From NCBI GenBank assembly GCA_963661295.1, contig CAVLBI010000133.1, positions 1 to 64,000 of the forward strand: a DNA stretch of 64,000 nucleotides, written 5' to 3'. Position 1 is the stretch's first letter, and the number at the start of each line of letters is the position of its first letter. The stretch is from UBA3789 sp963661295. GTDB lineage: Bacteria > Bacillota_I > Bacilli_A > RF39 > UBA660. The position numbers were made by a program, and so were the translations under genes. The notes beneath the pieces were generated by a model. That model was not told where the DNA came from. It searched no databases and saw nothing but the letters and a program-made list of their open reading frames with translations. Shown piece after piece: positions 36,676 through 45,369 of this stretch.

Positions 36676-37425
36676 ATGAAAAAAAATTCTAACAAAGGCT
36701 TCGTTCTTGCTGAAACGTTAGTAACAACAGTTTTTTTAATGGTTATCTTTACAATGATTTACTCTAATTTTTATCCCCTAATAGGTGAATATGAAAAAAG
36801 AGAAAATTATGATACAGCAGATGGAAAATATGCAGCTTATTGGATGAAAAAAATAGTAGAAGATGAAAACTATGGTGCTAACTCTGATGCAATGATTAAA
36901 AAGAAATATAATTTGAAAAATTATGGTTATTTTAGAGTAGAGTGTACTGATTTTTCAGACTCATCTCAAACAAAAAGTTTGTGTATGAACTTAGTTAAGG
37001 ATTATGAGATAAATGGTTGCAGTAGAGATGGAAAAGGTTCTAGTTGTGATATATTTTTAACTAAATATCAAATAGGTGATACTAACCCAGACTTCAAAAA
37101 GCGTGTAAAGGACAATTTAAAGAATTGGCAAGAAGATTGTTTCACAACAAGTGGAGCAGTAGGAGATGCAACAACATGTAGAAATGAATACATTCAAAAA
37201 TGTATTTCAGAAAGTCAAAAAAACCCAGAAACACAAAGACCGATATGTGAAAAAGAAGCAGATAAAAAAGTATTTTCAAGTAATTTTCAAGACTATATTG
37301 AATACTTGCCAAAATATACAACACCATCACTAAATCTAGCCCCATATAGAGTAATTATAGTTGTTCATCATACAAAGGATTATAATAATTACCTATCATA
37401 TTCGACAATCGAGGTGAATAGATAA
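36676..37425 (+). CDS. Prepilin-like protein
   Basis: A 249-residue protein with a class III-type signal: MKKNSNKG, then FVLAETLVTTVFLMVIF with Glu at position 5. The C-terminal region has several Cys (ECTDF, LCMN, CSRDGKGSSC, DCF, CRNE, KC, IC) and is not like known major pilins, so a minor or surface-exposed subunit is likely. It is divergent from the pilus ATPase. The ribosome site GCAAGGAGAGTGA is strong. The stop overlaps the next ATG by one base. Confidence 0.8.
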   Translation: MKKNSNKGFVLAETLVTTVFLMVIFTMIYSNFYPLIGEYEKRENYDTADGKYAAYWMKKIVEDENYGANSDAMIKKKYNLKNYGYFRVECTDFSDSSQTKSLCMNLVKDYEINGCSRDGKGSSCDIFLTKYQIGDTNPDFKKRVKDNLKNWQEDCFTTSGAVGDATTCRNEYIQKCISESQKNPETQRPICEKEADKKVFSSNFQDYIEYLPKYTTPSLNLAPYRVIIVVHHTKDYNNYLSYSTIEVNR

Positions 37426-38138
37426 TGAGAAAGTTAAATAATAAAGGTATAACAACAATCGAGTTAATAGTATCAATAGTCTTAATCATGATGGTTGCAT
37501 CATCCCTTTTCTCAACGATAACAGCTTATAATGAAAAAAGACAAGTAGAAAGTTATAAAGCAGAAATATTAACTTATAAAAATAATCTTACAAAACTAAT
37601 TCAAGATGACTTCATAAAAATAGGAATAACAAAAGCAACTTACAAAAGATATACATCAGGAACATCATCAAACAATACATATGATATATTAAAAGTAGAA
37701 GATAAAATGACTCTATATCAAATAGATTATATATTAGAAGATGGAACTCCAAGAAGATTAATAATCTATCAACAATATACAAAAAGTAGTGACCATCCAT
37801 CAGGCTCAAATTCAAGAAATGACTACTTCATGATTGAATATGGAACACCAGACTTAACAAAAAATGATGTTGATGATCAAAACGAACCGCTTATAGAGTA
37901 TCCACTACCAAATCTAGGAAGTCATACAGCAGATAATGGCTTAACAACAAAAGACTTAACAATCAATAATGTTTTAATATCATTTGGACAAGATGAAACT
38001 TATTCAACAACAAATATCCTATCAATATATATAGGCTTCTATCACCCAGAACTATCAACAAAATACGGAATAAACATAATTTGCCCAATAAATTATAAAG
38101 GAAGTAGTACAGAAATAACTAATAGTTTTGATATTTAA
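37425..38138 (+). CDS. Prepilin-like protein (minor subunit)
   Basis: A 237-residue protein starting MRKLNNKG and then ITTIELIVSIVLIMMVA, with Glu at position 5 of the mature form. The soluble part has no Cys pair until the end (IICPINY). It follows the previous prepilin with a TAATG overlap, so they are translationally coupled. Its stop overlaps by 4 bases the end of the convergent ylbJ-like gene. GspJ/ComGF-like minor pseudopilins are the nearest guess. Confidence 0.78.
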   Translation: MRKLNNKGITTIELIVSIVLIMMVASSLFSTITAYNEKRQVESYKAEILTYKNNLTKLIQDDFIKIGITKATYKRYTSGTSSNNTYDILKVEDKMTLYQIDYILEDGTPRRLIIYQQYTKSSDHPSGSNSRNDYFMIEYGTPDLTKNDVDDQNEPLIEYPLPNLGSHTADNGLTTKDLTINNVLISFGQDETYSTTNILSIYIGFYHPELSTKYGINIICPINYKGSSTEITNSFDI

Positions 38139-39019
38139 ATGAAATATAAAATATTAAAAATAATAACAGCTAAAATAGTTCCAATAACTCTTCCAATAAA
38201 AAAATATTTATATTTAATTGAAGTATCCGAAAGGATACTTTTTACTTGTAAGTGAATAGATATACCACCAAAACTAATAAATAATAAAACAACCAATCCC
38301 CTTAAATATAGATTACTAATTAAAACACTAGAATAAATCCCTTTAGTAAGATCAAAAACACCACATACAATTACATATAATATCCCATTAATATCAAAAG
38401 TATTAATAATTATACAAGCAATTAAATAGAAAAATATAGATACACCATATATAGTTACTAGTACTTTTAATGAATTATGTATTGCTTTAACAAGTCCTTT
38501 CGAAAAATCATCATTTATTGTATAAGTACTTTTATATTCTTGGGTTTTACGTGAAAATATAAGAATTATCAAATTACTCAAAATAATTGCCAGTAATAAA
38601 CATCTTATTATTTTATTATCGCCTATAACGAGTGTTAGGGAGCTAATCATAAATAATGGATTAGGAAAATGACTAAACATAAGCATCCTGTTAGCTTCAT
38701 TAACTCCAACAATACCACTATTATATAGATCTTTTGTATACTTACTTCCACTAGGAAAACCACTAATCATACTAATTAAGAAAATATAAAGGTTAGTTGT
38801 TCTAACATGGAAAACTCTATCTAAAAAAGAAATAATCCCATAGTCAATTAATAAACTACTAATAATAAAGAAAATAAAACTAACGGGAAACATCTTTTTT
38901 ATAAAAATTTCAGTATAATCTAAAATACTAACAATTACTAAGTTACTATTAAACAGGTAAAACACAAGCATTCCAATTAATGTGACAAGTATTAGTCTAC
39001 TTTTATATATTTTTTTCAT
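38135..39019 (-). CDS. ylbJ: YlbJ-like integral membrane protein
   Basis: A 294-residue protein with about eight membrane helices and the YlbJ/Gate-domain features: a KKMFPVSFIFFIISSLL segment, ISGFPSGSKYTKDLY, and ANRMLMFSHFPNPLF. YlbJ is needed for spore cortex formation in Bacillus but also occurs in non-spore formers. The preferred start, ATG 39019, follows AAAAGGATAAAT; the longer frame to 39079 overlaps the ylbL start. It is divergent from the ylbL-like gene, with which it is linked in Bacillus as well. Confidence 0.82.
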   Translation of the reverse strand: MKKIYKSRLILVTLIGMLVFYLFNSNLVIVSILDYTEIFIKKMFPVSFIFFIISSLLIDYGIISFLDRVFHVRTTNLYIFLISMISGFPSGSKYTKDLYNSGIVGVNEANRMLMFSHFPNPLFMISSLTLVIGDNKIIRCLLLAIILSNLIILIFSRKTQEYKSTYTINDDFSKGLVKAIHNSLKVLVTIYGVSIFFYLIACIIINTFDINGILYVIVCGVFDLTKGIYSSVLISNLYLRGLVVLLFISFGGISIHLQVKSILSDTSIKYKYFFIGRVIGTILAVIIFNILYFI

Positions 39020-39059
39020 ATTTATCCTTTTCTTTGTTATAATTATTTTAGGTGATAAG

Positions 39060-40079
39060 ATGATAAAAAAAGCAATCAACTATATTATGGAATTCATAAA
39101 AGAAGAATATAGATTTATTATATTTATGCTTCTACTAATAATTTTATTAAATTATCCAGTAAATTATTACATAACTGTTGGTGGGGGTATAAGTGATGTC
39201 TCATCAAGGATTGAAGTAAAAGATAAATATGACTCTAAAGGAAATTTCAATATAAGTTATGTTACTGAACTTAAGGGTACTTTGTTTTCATATGCCATAA
39301 GTTATATTGTCCCAACTTGGGAAAGAACATCAGCTGATGACTATAAATATACAGAAGAAGAAAGTCTAGAAGACATTGAGTTTAGAAATGATTTAGATTT
39401 AAAAACAGCAAACGGAACTGCAACATACTGGGCCTATACACTAGCAAATAAGAGGCTACAAGAAACATCATCAAAAGTCTATGTAATATTAATTGATAAC
39501 AAAGATTATAAAACAGACTTAAAAGTTCAAGACGAAATATTATCAATAGATGGAAAAACATATAAAACAACAAAAGAATATAAAGAATATCTTCAAACAA
39601 AAAATACTAATGATAAAGTAGAAGTAAAAGTATTAAGAGATAATAAGAAAAAAATAATAACAAGTAATGTATATGATTATCAAGGTACAAAATTATTAGG
39701 AATTGGTCTTCAAACAGTAAAAGAATATAAAACTAGTCCAAAAGTAGATATAAAATTTAATAAAAGCGAATCCGGACCATCAGGAGGTTTAATCACAACG
39801 CTAGAAATATATAATCAACTAGTAAAAAAAGATTTAACTAAAGGTCATACAATTGCCGGAACTGGAACAATAGAAGAAGATGGAACAATAGGTCAAATTG
39901 GTGGAGTAGAATATAAAATACTAGGAGCTGAAAAAGGTGGGGCTGAGTATTTCTTAGTACCAGCAGGTCAAAACTATAAAGATGCCAAAAAATATAAAGA
40001 AAAAAATAATTTAAAAATAAAACTAATAAAAGTAAAAACAATCCAAGATGCTATAGAAAAGTTGGAGGCATTAAAATGA
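39060..40079 (+). CDS. ylbL: YlbL-like membrane-anchored Lon-type serine protease
   Basis: A 339-residue protein: one N-terminal membrane helix (about residues 18-38), a PDZ domain (KVQDEILSIDGKTYKT...), and a C-terminal S16 (Lon-like) protease domain with Ser241 in SGPSGG and Lys286 in VEYKILGAEKGG, the Ser-Lys dyad. The family is YlbL/SdrC-like, and works on the outer face. Start ATG 39060 with TTAGGTGAT; the longer frame would run through the ylbJ promoter. The end overlaps the next ATG (ATGA). Confidence 0.92.
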   Translation: MIKKAINYIMEFIKEEYRFIIFMLLLIILLNYPVNYYITVGGGISDVSSRIEVKDKYDSKGNFNISYVTELKGTLFSYAISYIVPTWERTSADDYKYTEEESLEDIEFRNDLDLKTANGTATYWAYTLANKRLQETSSKVYVILIDNKDYKTDLKVQDEILSIDGKTYKTTKEYKEYLQTKNTNDKVEVKVLRDNKKKIITSNVYDYQGTKLLGIGLQTVKEYKTSPKVDIKFNKSESGPSGGLITTLEIYNQLVKKDLTKGHTIAGTGTIEEDGTIGQIGGVEYKILGAEKGGAEYFLVPAGQNYKDAKKYKEKNNLKIKLIKVKTIQDAIEKLEALK

Positions 40080-40621
40080 GAATAGGTATTGATATGGATG
40101 ATACAATTTGTAATACAACACAAATTGTCCAAGATAGAGTAAGAAAGTATGCAAAGTCGAACAATTTAAATGAATTAGACATAATGAATGATGAAGATTT
40201 AAAACAAGGATTCTTCAATATATACTTAGAAGATATTTATACAAATGTAACTCCAAAAGAAGATGCTCTTCGAGTTGTAAAAAGACTAAAAAGTAGAGGA
40301 AATGAAATATATATAATAACAGCTAGGAGTAATAATTTTTCAAATACAGTTAAAAATGTTGAAGAAATAACCTCAGCTTGGTTAAAAAAATATGGAATAG
40401 AAGTAGACAAAATAATTACATCAGCTTATGGTGATACAAAAAGTGAAGCCTGTAAAAAATATAAAATAGATTATATGATAGATGATGATCCATATAATTT
40501 TAAAAGAATATCATCAGTAACAAAATGTATAATATATGATGATATGGATAGATTTGAAGGAAGTAAAAACATTTTAACTAAATGGAAAGATATAGAAACC
40601 TATATAGAAAGGAATAGATAA
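40076..40621 (+). CDS. 5'(3')-deoxyribonucleotidase (HAD family)
   Basis: A 181-residue HAD phosphatase of the NT5C (YorS/dNT-1) type. The nucleophile motif is DMDDTICN (Asp7 and Asp9), followed by ITARS (motif II), a Lys region, and MIDDDPYNF (motif IV). It probably dephosphorylates deoxynucleoside monophosphates. Its ATG overlaps the ylbL-like stop by 4 bases, and the next gene starts 1 base after its stop. Confidence 0.85.
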   Translation: MRIGIDMDDTICNTTQIVQDRVRKYAKSNNLNELDIMNDEDLKQGFFNIYLEDIYTNVTPKEDALRVVKRLKSRGNEIYIITARSNNFSNTVKNVEEITSAWLKKYGIEVDKIITSAYGDTKSEACKKYKIDYMIDDDPYNFKRISSVTKCIIYDDMDRFEGSKNILTKWKDIETYIERNR

Positions 40622-40622
40622 A

Positions 40623-41423
40623 ATGAAAAAAACATTTCTAATTATAATAACCGCTTTAATGATAATCTTACCTGTAAATGCAGCAAACTATGACTTAAAT
40701 GAACTAATACCAATAAACAAAACAACAACTCTAGGAACAGATAATCTAAGATATATAAATTTTTCTTATAAAGAACAAGAAAATAAAATTGTATTTGAGA
40801 ATATAAAAAATGTCTCAAATGAAGATAAAGCAATCACAGTAACAATAGCTCTTTTTTCAAAAGATAAGAAAAATATTGGAACTGTTAATTACTGCTCAAA
40901 TAATATGCCAACAAACAATCAAGTAAGAGTACTAAAGCCAAACGAATCAACACCATATCAAATTGATATAACAAAAGACTATTTAGGTGAGGATTATAAC
41001 TTAAGTGATATAAAATATATAGCAGTTATAAGTGACAATAAAAACTGTTTAACAAAAAATGCAGATGAATATTTAGGTCAAAAAATAGAAGAAATTGGTC
41101 AGATAAAAAACAATGGTTTATCTGATGACAGTGAACTATTAATTAAAATATTAACAATAATAGGTGGAGTTCTTTTAGTAATTTTTGTTTATAATTTTAT
41201 GTTTTCATCAAAATACAGAAACGTAGATGGAGAAGATGTAAGACAAGAATATAGTTATATAAATAAGAAATTAGAAGATAAAAGAAAGTATGATGCTATT
41301 CACAATCCAAAACCTAAAAAAGTAAAAAAAGAAACAAAAACTCAAGAAGTAAAGAATCAAGAAGAAATAGAAAACAATAATACTAATAAAGAGTCATCTG
41401 ACTTACACAATTTTTATAAATAA
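40623..41423 (+). CDS. Exported membrane-anchored protein, unknown
   Basis: A 266-residue protein with a signal peptide (cleavage near VNA-ANY), an outer domain with a Cys pair (NYCSNN and KNCLTK), one membrane helix (about residues 180-198), and a Lys/Glu-rich cytoplasmic tail of ~65 residues. It is the last gene of the ylbL-like unit. No family was recognised. Confidence 0.7.
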   Translation: MKKTFLIIITALMIILPVNAANYDLNELIPINKTTTLGTDNLRYINFSYKEQENKIVFENIKNVSNEDKAITVTIALFSKDKKNIGTVNYCSNNMPTNNQVRVLKPNESTPYQIDITKDYLGEDYNLSDIKYIAVISDNKNCLTKNADEYLGQKIEEIGQIKNNGLSDDSELLIKILTIIGGVLLVIFVYNFMFSSKYRNVDGEDVRQEYSYINKKLEDKRKYDAIHNPKPKKVKKETKTQEVKNQEEIENNNTNKESSDLHNFYK

Positions 41424-41438
41424 TTAAAACGTATACAA

Positions 41439-41461
41439 TGAGTCTAATGACTCTTTTTTTA
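41439..41461 (+). terminator. Terminator after the ylbL-like unit
   Basis: GAGTC, TAAT loop, GACTC and seven Ts. Confidence 0.9.
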
Positions 41462-41473
41462 TTTACATCAATT

Positions 41474-41557
41474 CACATAATTTACCACAATTTCTTAATA
41501 ATAATTACATAATTTAAATGTATGATTAAATCATGAAAAGGAGGAATGCTAATAAGT
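41474..41557 (+). promoter_or_regulatory. Operator/promoter cassette 1 (upstream of the RR)
   Basis: Heptamers ATAATTT (41477-41483) and ACAATTT (41487-41493) with a 10-base period, a third ATAATTT at 41509-41515, -10 TATGAT at 41521-41526, then AAAAGGAGG (41536-41544) and ATAAGTAAAATA. No gene follows. The layout and spacings match the yitT promoter region, including the first codons of yitT with ATA in place of ATG. Confidence 0.6.
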
Positions 41558-41582
41558 AAAATATAAAGTAATAATTAATCAC

Positions 41583-41664
41583 ACAATTTCCCATAATTTT
41601 TTAATAATTTTAACACAATTATAGATTATGATGAATATAGAAAAGGAGGATTGATATTATAAGT
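41583..41664 (+). promoter_or_regulatory. Operator/promoter cassette 2 (upstream of the RR)
   Basis: Four heptamers: ACAATTT (41583), ATAATTT (41593), ATAATTT (41604) and ACAATTA (41615), spaced 10-11 bases. The -10 TATGAT is at 41627-41632, then AAAAGGAGG at 41641-41649 and ATAAGT at 41659. No gene follows. Confidence 0.6.
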
Positions 41665-41686
41665 TCAAAATAAAACACACTAAATA

Positions 41687-41745
41687 ACAAACATAATTAA
41701 ATAGTCTAACTATTATAAATATATAATGTAAAAAGGAGGCTTGAT
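41687..41745 (+). promoter_or_regulatory. Degenerate cassette 3, likely the RR promoter
   Basis: ATAATTA (41693-41699), TATAAT (41722-41727), AAAAGGAGG (41731-41739). The heptamer pair is decayed or shifted. This -10 is the closest to the response regulator start. Together the three cassettes fill the 372-base gap 41424-41795. Confidence 0.5.
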
Positions 41746-41795
41746 TTAGTAAAAAAAGATAAATAGTGTTATACTATTATTGATAGGTGGTAAAT

Positions 41796-42458
41796 ATGTA
41801 TACAGTATGTTTAGTCGAAGATGAAGTTGCTCTATCTAATGTTGTAAAAGCATATTTAGAAAGAGCAGGATATAAAGTTATATGTTTCACAAAAGGAAGT
41901 GAAGCGATAAACTATATTGGTAACAAAGTAGACATTTGGATTCTAGATATAATGTTAGGAGATGATGTCAATGGATATGATGTAATCAAAGCTATTAGAG
42001 AGCAGAATGAAGATGTTCCAGTAATATTTACATCTGCGAGAGATCAAGAACTTGATAAAATATTTGGTCTCGAACTTGGTAGTGATGATTACATGACAAA
42101 ACCATATTCTAGCAAAGAGCTAGTACTAAGAGTAAATAAAATATTAAAAAGAGTATATAAAGATGATAGTCAAGTAAATGTAATTAATTATGAAGACTAT
42201 ATTATAAATTTAGAAAAAAGAACAGTAGAGCAAGAAAAATCAAATATAAAATTAACAACCCTAGAGTTTGACTTACTCGTTCTACTAATAAAAAATAAAG
42301 GTAAATGTTTCACAAGAGATGAGATTTTAAATAGTGTTTGGGGAAGCGACTACTTTGGAACAGATAGAGTAGTTGACGACTTAATAAGACGACTTAGAAA
42401 AAAACTTAATAAATTAAACATAGAAGCAGTATATGGCTATGGGTATAGATTATCATGA
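41796..42458 (+). CDS. OmpR-family response regulator
   Basis: A 220-residue two-component regulator. The receiver domain has the acidic pocket VEDE (8-10), phospho-acceptor Asp51 (ILDIML) and the conserved Lys in YMTKPYSS. A linker leads to an OmpR/PhoB winged helix (LTTLEFDLLVLL ... VVDDLIRRLRKKL ... GYGYRL). ATG 41796 is used; the GTG at 41787 is in the AGGTGG ribosome site. The histidine kinase follows with an ATGA overlap. OmpR-type proteins bind tandem direct repeats, which is what lies upstream. Confidence 0.95.
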   Translation: MYTVCLVEDEVALSNVVKAYLERAGYKVICFTKGSEAINYIGNKVDIWILDIMLGDDVNGYDVIKAIREQNEDVPVIFTSARDQELDKIFGLELGSDDYMTKPYSSKELVLRVNKILKRVYKDDSQVNVINYEDYIINLEKRTVEQEKSNIKLTTLEFDLLVLLIKNKGKCFTRDEILNSVWGSDYFGTDRVVDDLIRRLRKKLNKLNIEAVYGYGYRLS

Positions 42459-43738
42459 GATTATTTGGAGAAAATAGTCTAGCCAAACAACTTCTAATAA
42501 TAGTTGGAATTGCCTTCTTCTTACTTTTCTTATCATTAGGAATCATTTTACCAAGATTATTAATACCAATTGCAGAATCCAATATATATAGCTACTTAAG
42601 TGAACCATTGAAAATATATAACACAACTGTTGATAATGAATTATCAAACAGCGAAATAGCATTTCTATATAAATCAGGAAATACAATAACAGCAAGTAAA
42701 AATATAGATGATGTAATAGAAAATTATAACCTAGAAAAAATAGTCAAAAAAATGACGGACCCTTATGGAAAATTTATTTATAATCATAAGACATACTACT
42801 ACTATACTTTAAAAAAAAATAATATAACAAAATTTGCGATAGCTGATGATAGCTACATAAATAAGACTAAAACATCAATAATAGGTGCAATTCTACCAAC
42901 CCTATTAGGTACATTCTTATTAATTGGTTTAACACTAGTAATTTGGTCTACAATAGTTGTAAGAAAAATAGAAAAATTAAAAAATAAAATAGATAATATT
43001 GATAATCCAGATTATGATCATAAAGTTGATTTTCAAATTGACGATGAAATGAGATCCCTTGCTTTAGCAATAGAAGATATGCGAATCTCCTTAATTAATC
43101 AAGAAGAGTATCGCAATCAAATGTATCAAAACATTTCACATGATTTTAAAACGCCTCTCACTGTAATAAAATCATATATTGAAGCCGTTGAGGATGGTGT
43201 TGAAGATAAAACTACCGCACTAAACACCATAAAAGAACAAACAAATAAATTAGAACAAAAAGTACACTCACTTCTTTATTTAAATAAACTCGACTATCTC
43301 AAAAATTCTAAGAATATCAATATGGACCAGATAGACATGGAGAAGGTCATACACCAAGAAGTAGATAAATTCAAATATAATAGAAAAGATATAAAATTTG
43401 AAATAAACGTAGATAAAAAGTCCACATATTATGGTTCAATTGAAAATTGGGAAACGATATTAGATAATTTACTTAGTAATTTTATGAGATATACAAAAAC
43501 TACTATAAAAATAACTGCTAAGCAAAATAAAATAATATTATATAATGATGGAGATCAAATAGATAAAGATTTTCTAGAAGCAATTTTTACCCCTTTTAGA
43601 AAAGGAATAAAAGGTCAATTTGGATTAGGATTATCAATTGTAAAGAAAACCCTAAATTTAATGGAATATGATATAACCATAAGAAATGAAAAAAAAGGTG
43701 TATCATTTATTATTACCCGTGATAAAAGCTATAGATAA
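42455..43738 (+). CDS. Sensor histidine kinase
   Basis: A 427-residue kinase with two membrane helices (about residues 12-35 and 141-166) enclosing a ~105-residue extracellular sensor domain. A HAMP-like linker and the H-box NISHDFKTPLT (His229) follow. The ATP domain carries NLLSNFMRYT (N-box), a diverged G1 (YNDGDQID), and FGLGLSIVKK (G2). It is the cognate partner of the upstream regulator by coupling. A terminator-like hairpin follows. Confidence 0.94.
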   Translation: MRLFGENSLAKQLLIIVGIAFFLLFLSLGIILPRLLIPIAESNIYSYLSEPLKIYNTTVDNELSNSEIAFLYKSGNTITASKNIDDVIENYNLEKIVKKMTDPYGKFIYNHKTYYYYTLKKNNITKFAIADDSYINKTKTSIIGAILPTLLGTFLLIGLTLVIWSTIVVRKIEKLKNKIDNIDNPDYDHKVDFQIDDEMRSLALAIEDMRISLINQEEYRNQMYQNISHDFKTPLTVIKSYIEAVEDGVEDKTTALNTIKEQTNKLEQKVHSLLYLNKLDYLKNSKNINMDQIDMEKVIHQEVDKFKYNRKDIKFEINVDKKSTYYGSIENWETILDNLLSNFMRYTKTTIKITAKQNKIILYNDGDQIDKDFLEAIFTPFRKGIKGQFGLGLSIVKKTLNLMEYDITIRNEKKGVSFIITRDKSYR

Positions 43739-43755
43739 TTCTATGGCTTTTTACT
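43723..43755 (+). terminator. Terminator-like hairpin after the kinase gene
   Basis: AAAAGC(T)ATAGA pairs imperfectly with TCTATGGCTTTT around the stop. Confidence 0.65.
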
Positions 43756-43759
43756 TTAC

Positions 43760-43859
43760 ACAAAAAATTATAAATTATACATAATTAGACACAATTTCTT
43801 CTTCAAAGTAAGCTCATATTTTGGTATAATGAAGATAAGAAAAGGAGTTGATAAATATG
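43760..43859 (+). promoter_or_regulatory. yitT promoter with heptamer operator array
   Basis: Heptamers ATAAATT (43770), ATAATTA (43781-43787) and ACAATTT (43791-43797), spaced 10-11 bases. The promoter is TTCAAA (43802-43807), 17 bases, TATAAT (43825-43830). AAAAGGAG follows at 43840-43847 and the ATG at 43857. The distance from the heptamer pair to the -10 (28 bases) equals that in cassettes 1 and 2. Confidence 0.68.
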
Positions 43860-44726
43860 AGTAAAATAAAAAATAAAACCACAAGAAATATAGTATCGTA
43901 TGTATTACTAACTATAGGTGCAATTATATCAGCACTAGCCCTAGAATGTTTCTTAATACCAAATACAATATTAGATGGAGGAATTACAGGTATATCAATT
44001 ATTTTATTTAAGTTGTTTACTATACCAGTGTCATTATTAGTCTTAATTTTAAATATTCCATTTGTCTTTGTAGGATATAAAAATCTAGGCAAACATTTCT
44101 TGTATAGAACAATATACTCAATGATTATATTTTCATTATTCTTGTCATACTTTGAAAATGTAACACCATTTGTAGATGATATATTATTAGCAACTGTCTT
44201 TGGAGGAGCTCTTTACGGAATAGGTGTTGGTATGGTAATTCACCTTGGTGGATGTGTAGATGGAACAGAAAGTGTAGCAATAGTAATAAGCAAAAAAACA
44301 TCATTCTCAGTAGGACAAATAGTATTATTCTTTAACTTAATTATATTTACAGTTGCGGGATCTATATTTGGAGTAGATAGAGCTCTATATTCATTACTAA
44401 CATATTTTATAACATCAAAAGTAGTTGACTTTGTCTCAACTGGATTACAACAAGCAAAAGCGGCAATGATAATTACAGATAAAAGTACAAAATTATCAAA
44501 AGAAATTTATGACAAGTTAGGAAGAACTACAACAGCAATTAGAGGAAAAGGACTAATAAGTGGAGAAAAAGAAGTTCTATATTGTGTATTAACTAGAATT
44601 GAAGTATTTGAATTAAAAAGAATTGTAGAAGAAATGGATGAAAGTGCCTTTGTAACAATAACAGACGTTTCAGATATAATTGGTAATCATATAAAAAGTA
44701 ATAATAAACTAAAAAAACTAAGTTAA
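43857..44726 (+). CDS. YitT family membrane protein (DUF161/DUF2179)
   Basis: A 289-residue protein with five or six membrane helices (DUF161: LALECFLIPNTILDGGITGISI, GGCVDGTESVAI) and a C-terminal soluble DUF2179 domain (KAAMIITDKSTKLSKEIYDKLGRTTTAIRGKGLISGEKEVLYCVLTR split over residues ~200-250). The molecular role is not established. ATG 43857 with AAAAGGAG. Its promoter carries the same operator array as the two-component operon, so it is probably a target of that regulator. Confidence 0.9.
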   Translation: MSKIKNKTTRNIVSYVLLTIGAIISALALECFLIPNTILDGGITGISIILFKLFTIPVSLLVLILNIPFVFVGYKNLGKHFLYRTIYSMIIFSLFLSYFENVTPFVDDILLATVFGGALYGIGVGMVIHLGGCVDGTESVAIVISKKTSFSVGQIVLFFNLIIFTVAGSIFGVDRALYSLLTYFITSKVVDFVSTGLQQAKAAMIITDKSTKLSKEIYDKLGRTTTAIRGKGLISGEKEVLYCVLTRIEVFELKRIVEEMDESAFVTITDVSDIIGNHIKSNNKLKKLS

Positions 44727-44749
44727 TAAACTACCAAATAAATTTATAA

Positions 44750-44780
44750 AAATAGCCCTTAAATTTTTAAGAGCTTTTTA
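44750..44780 (+). terminator. Terminator after yitT
   Basis: AGC-CTTAAA pairs with TTTAAG-GCT, followed by Ts. Confidence 0.75.
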
Positions 44781-44825
44781 TTTGATATTTTCTATGATAT
44801 ACTTAAATCATGGAAGGAATGCAAC

Positions 44826-45365
44826 ATGGAGATAAAAGGATATAAAGCTTTCAATAAAGACATGACAAATATGTATGGCAAAAAATTTGAAGTTGGAAAA
44901 ACATATAGCGTCGATGGAGAAATAAAGTATGGTACAACAGGTAATGGCTACCACTTTGCAAGTAGACTAGAAGACACACTAAGATATGTTAATGCCTTAA
45001 CTGAAGAAGTTAAAATAGCAGAAGTAACTGCCACTGGAACAATAAAAGAATCATTTGATGAATATAATGGATATTATGAAGTATACAGTGTAGAAAACAT
45101 AAGGATTGATAGAGTTTTAACTAGAAAAGAAATAATAGAAGAATATTTAAATATGAGTAGTGATATAAGATTAGAAAGGTTTCTAAAATCATTTAAATTA
45201 AATAAAGTTGAAATAGAACTTTTCAAAGAAAAGTGCAAACATAATCCACATCTAATTAAAGTCATAAAATATTATCAAGAACACGATAAAGAAGTCTTTG
45301 AAAGAGAATATAAAAGTAATGGAATTTATCCAAAAATATTATTAAAAAAACAAGTTAGGAAGTAA
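44826..45365 (+). CDS. DUF7666-like protein
   Basis: A 179-residue protein whose first ~90 residues, GYKAFNKDMTNMYGKKFEVG then YGTTGNGYHFASRLEDTLRYVN, match the DUF7666-type pattern seen mostly in phages and mobile elements. The C-terminal half (about 100-179) is a charged helical region. Function is unknown. GGAAGGAATGC is the ribosome site. It is 4 bases before the acyltransferase pair, so it may share their transcript. Confidence 0.65.
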   Translation: MEIKGYKAFNKDMTNMYGKKFEVGKTYSVDGEIKYGTTGNGYHFASRLEDTLRYVNALTEEVKIAEVTATGTIKESFDEYNGYYEVYSVENIRIDRVLTRKEIIEEYLNMSSDIRLERFLKSFKLNKVEIELFKEKCKHNPHLIKVIKYYQEHDKEVFEREYKSNGIYPKILLKKQVRK

Positions 45366-45369
45366 TAAA

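Noticed and set aside
38982..39059. N-terminal extension of the ylbL-like protein
   Set aside because: It would run antisense through the start of the ylbJ-like gene; ATG 39060 has TTAGGTGAT just upstream.
41474..41621. CRISPR array
   Set aside because: The repeated unit is a 7-base motif every 10-11 bases without spacers of constant size, and there are no cas genes; it fits an OmpR-type operator.
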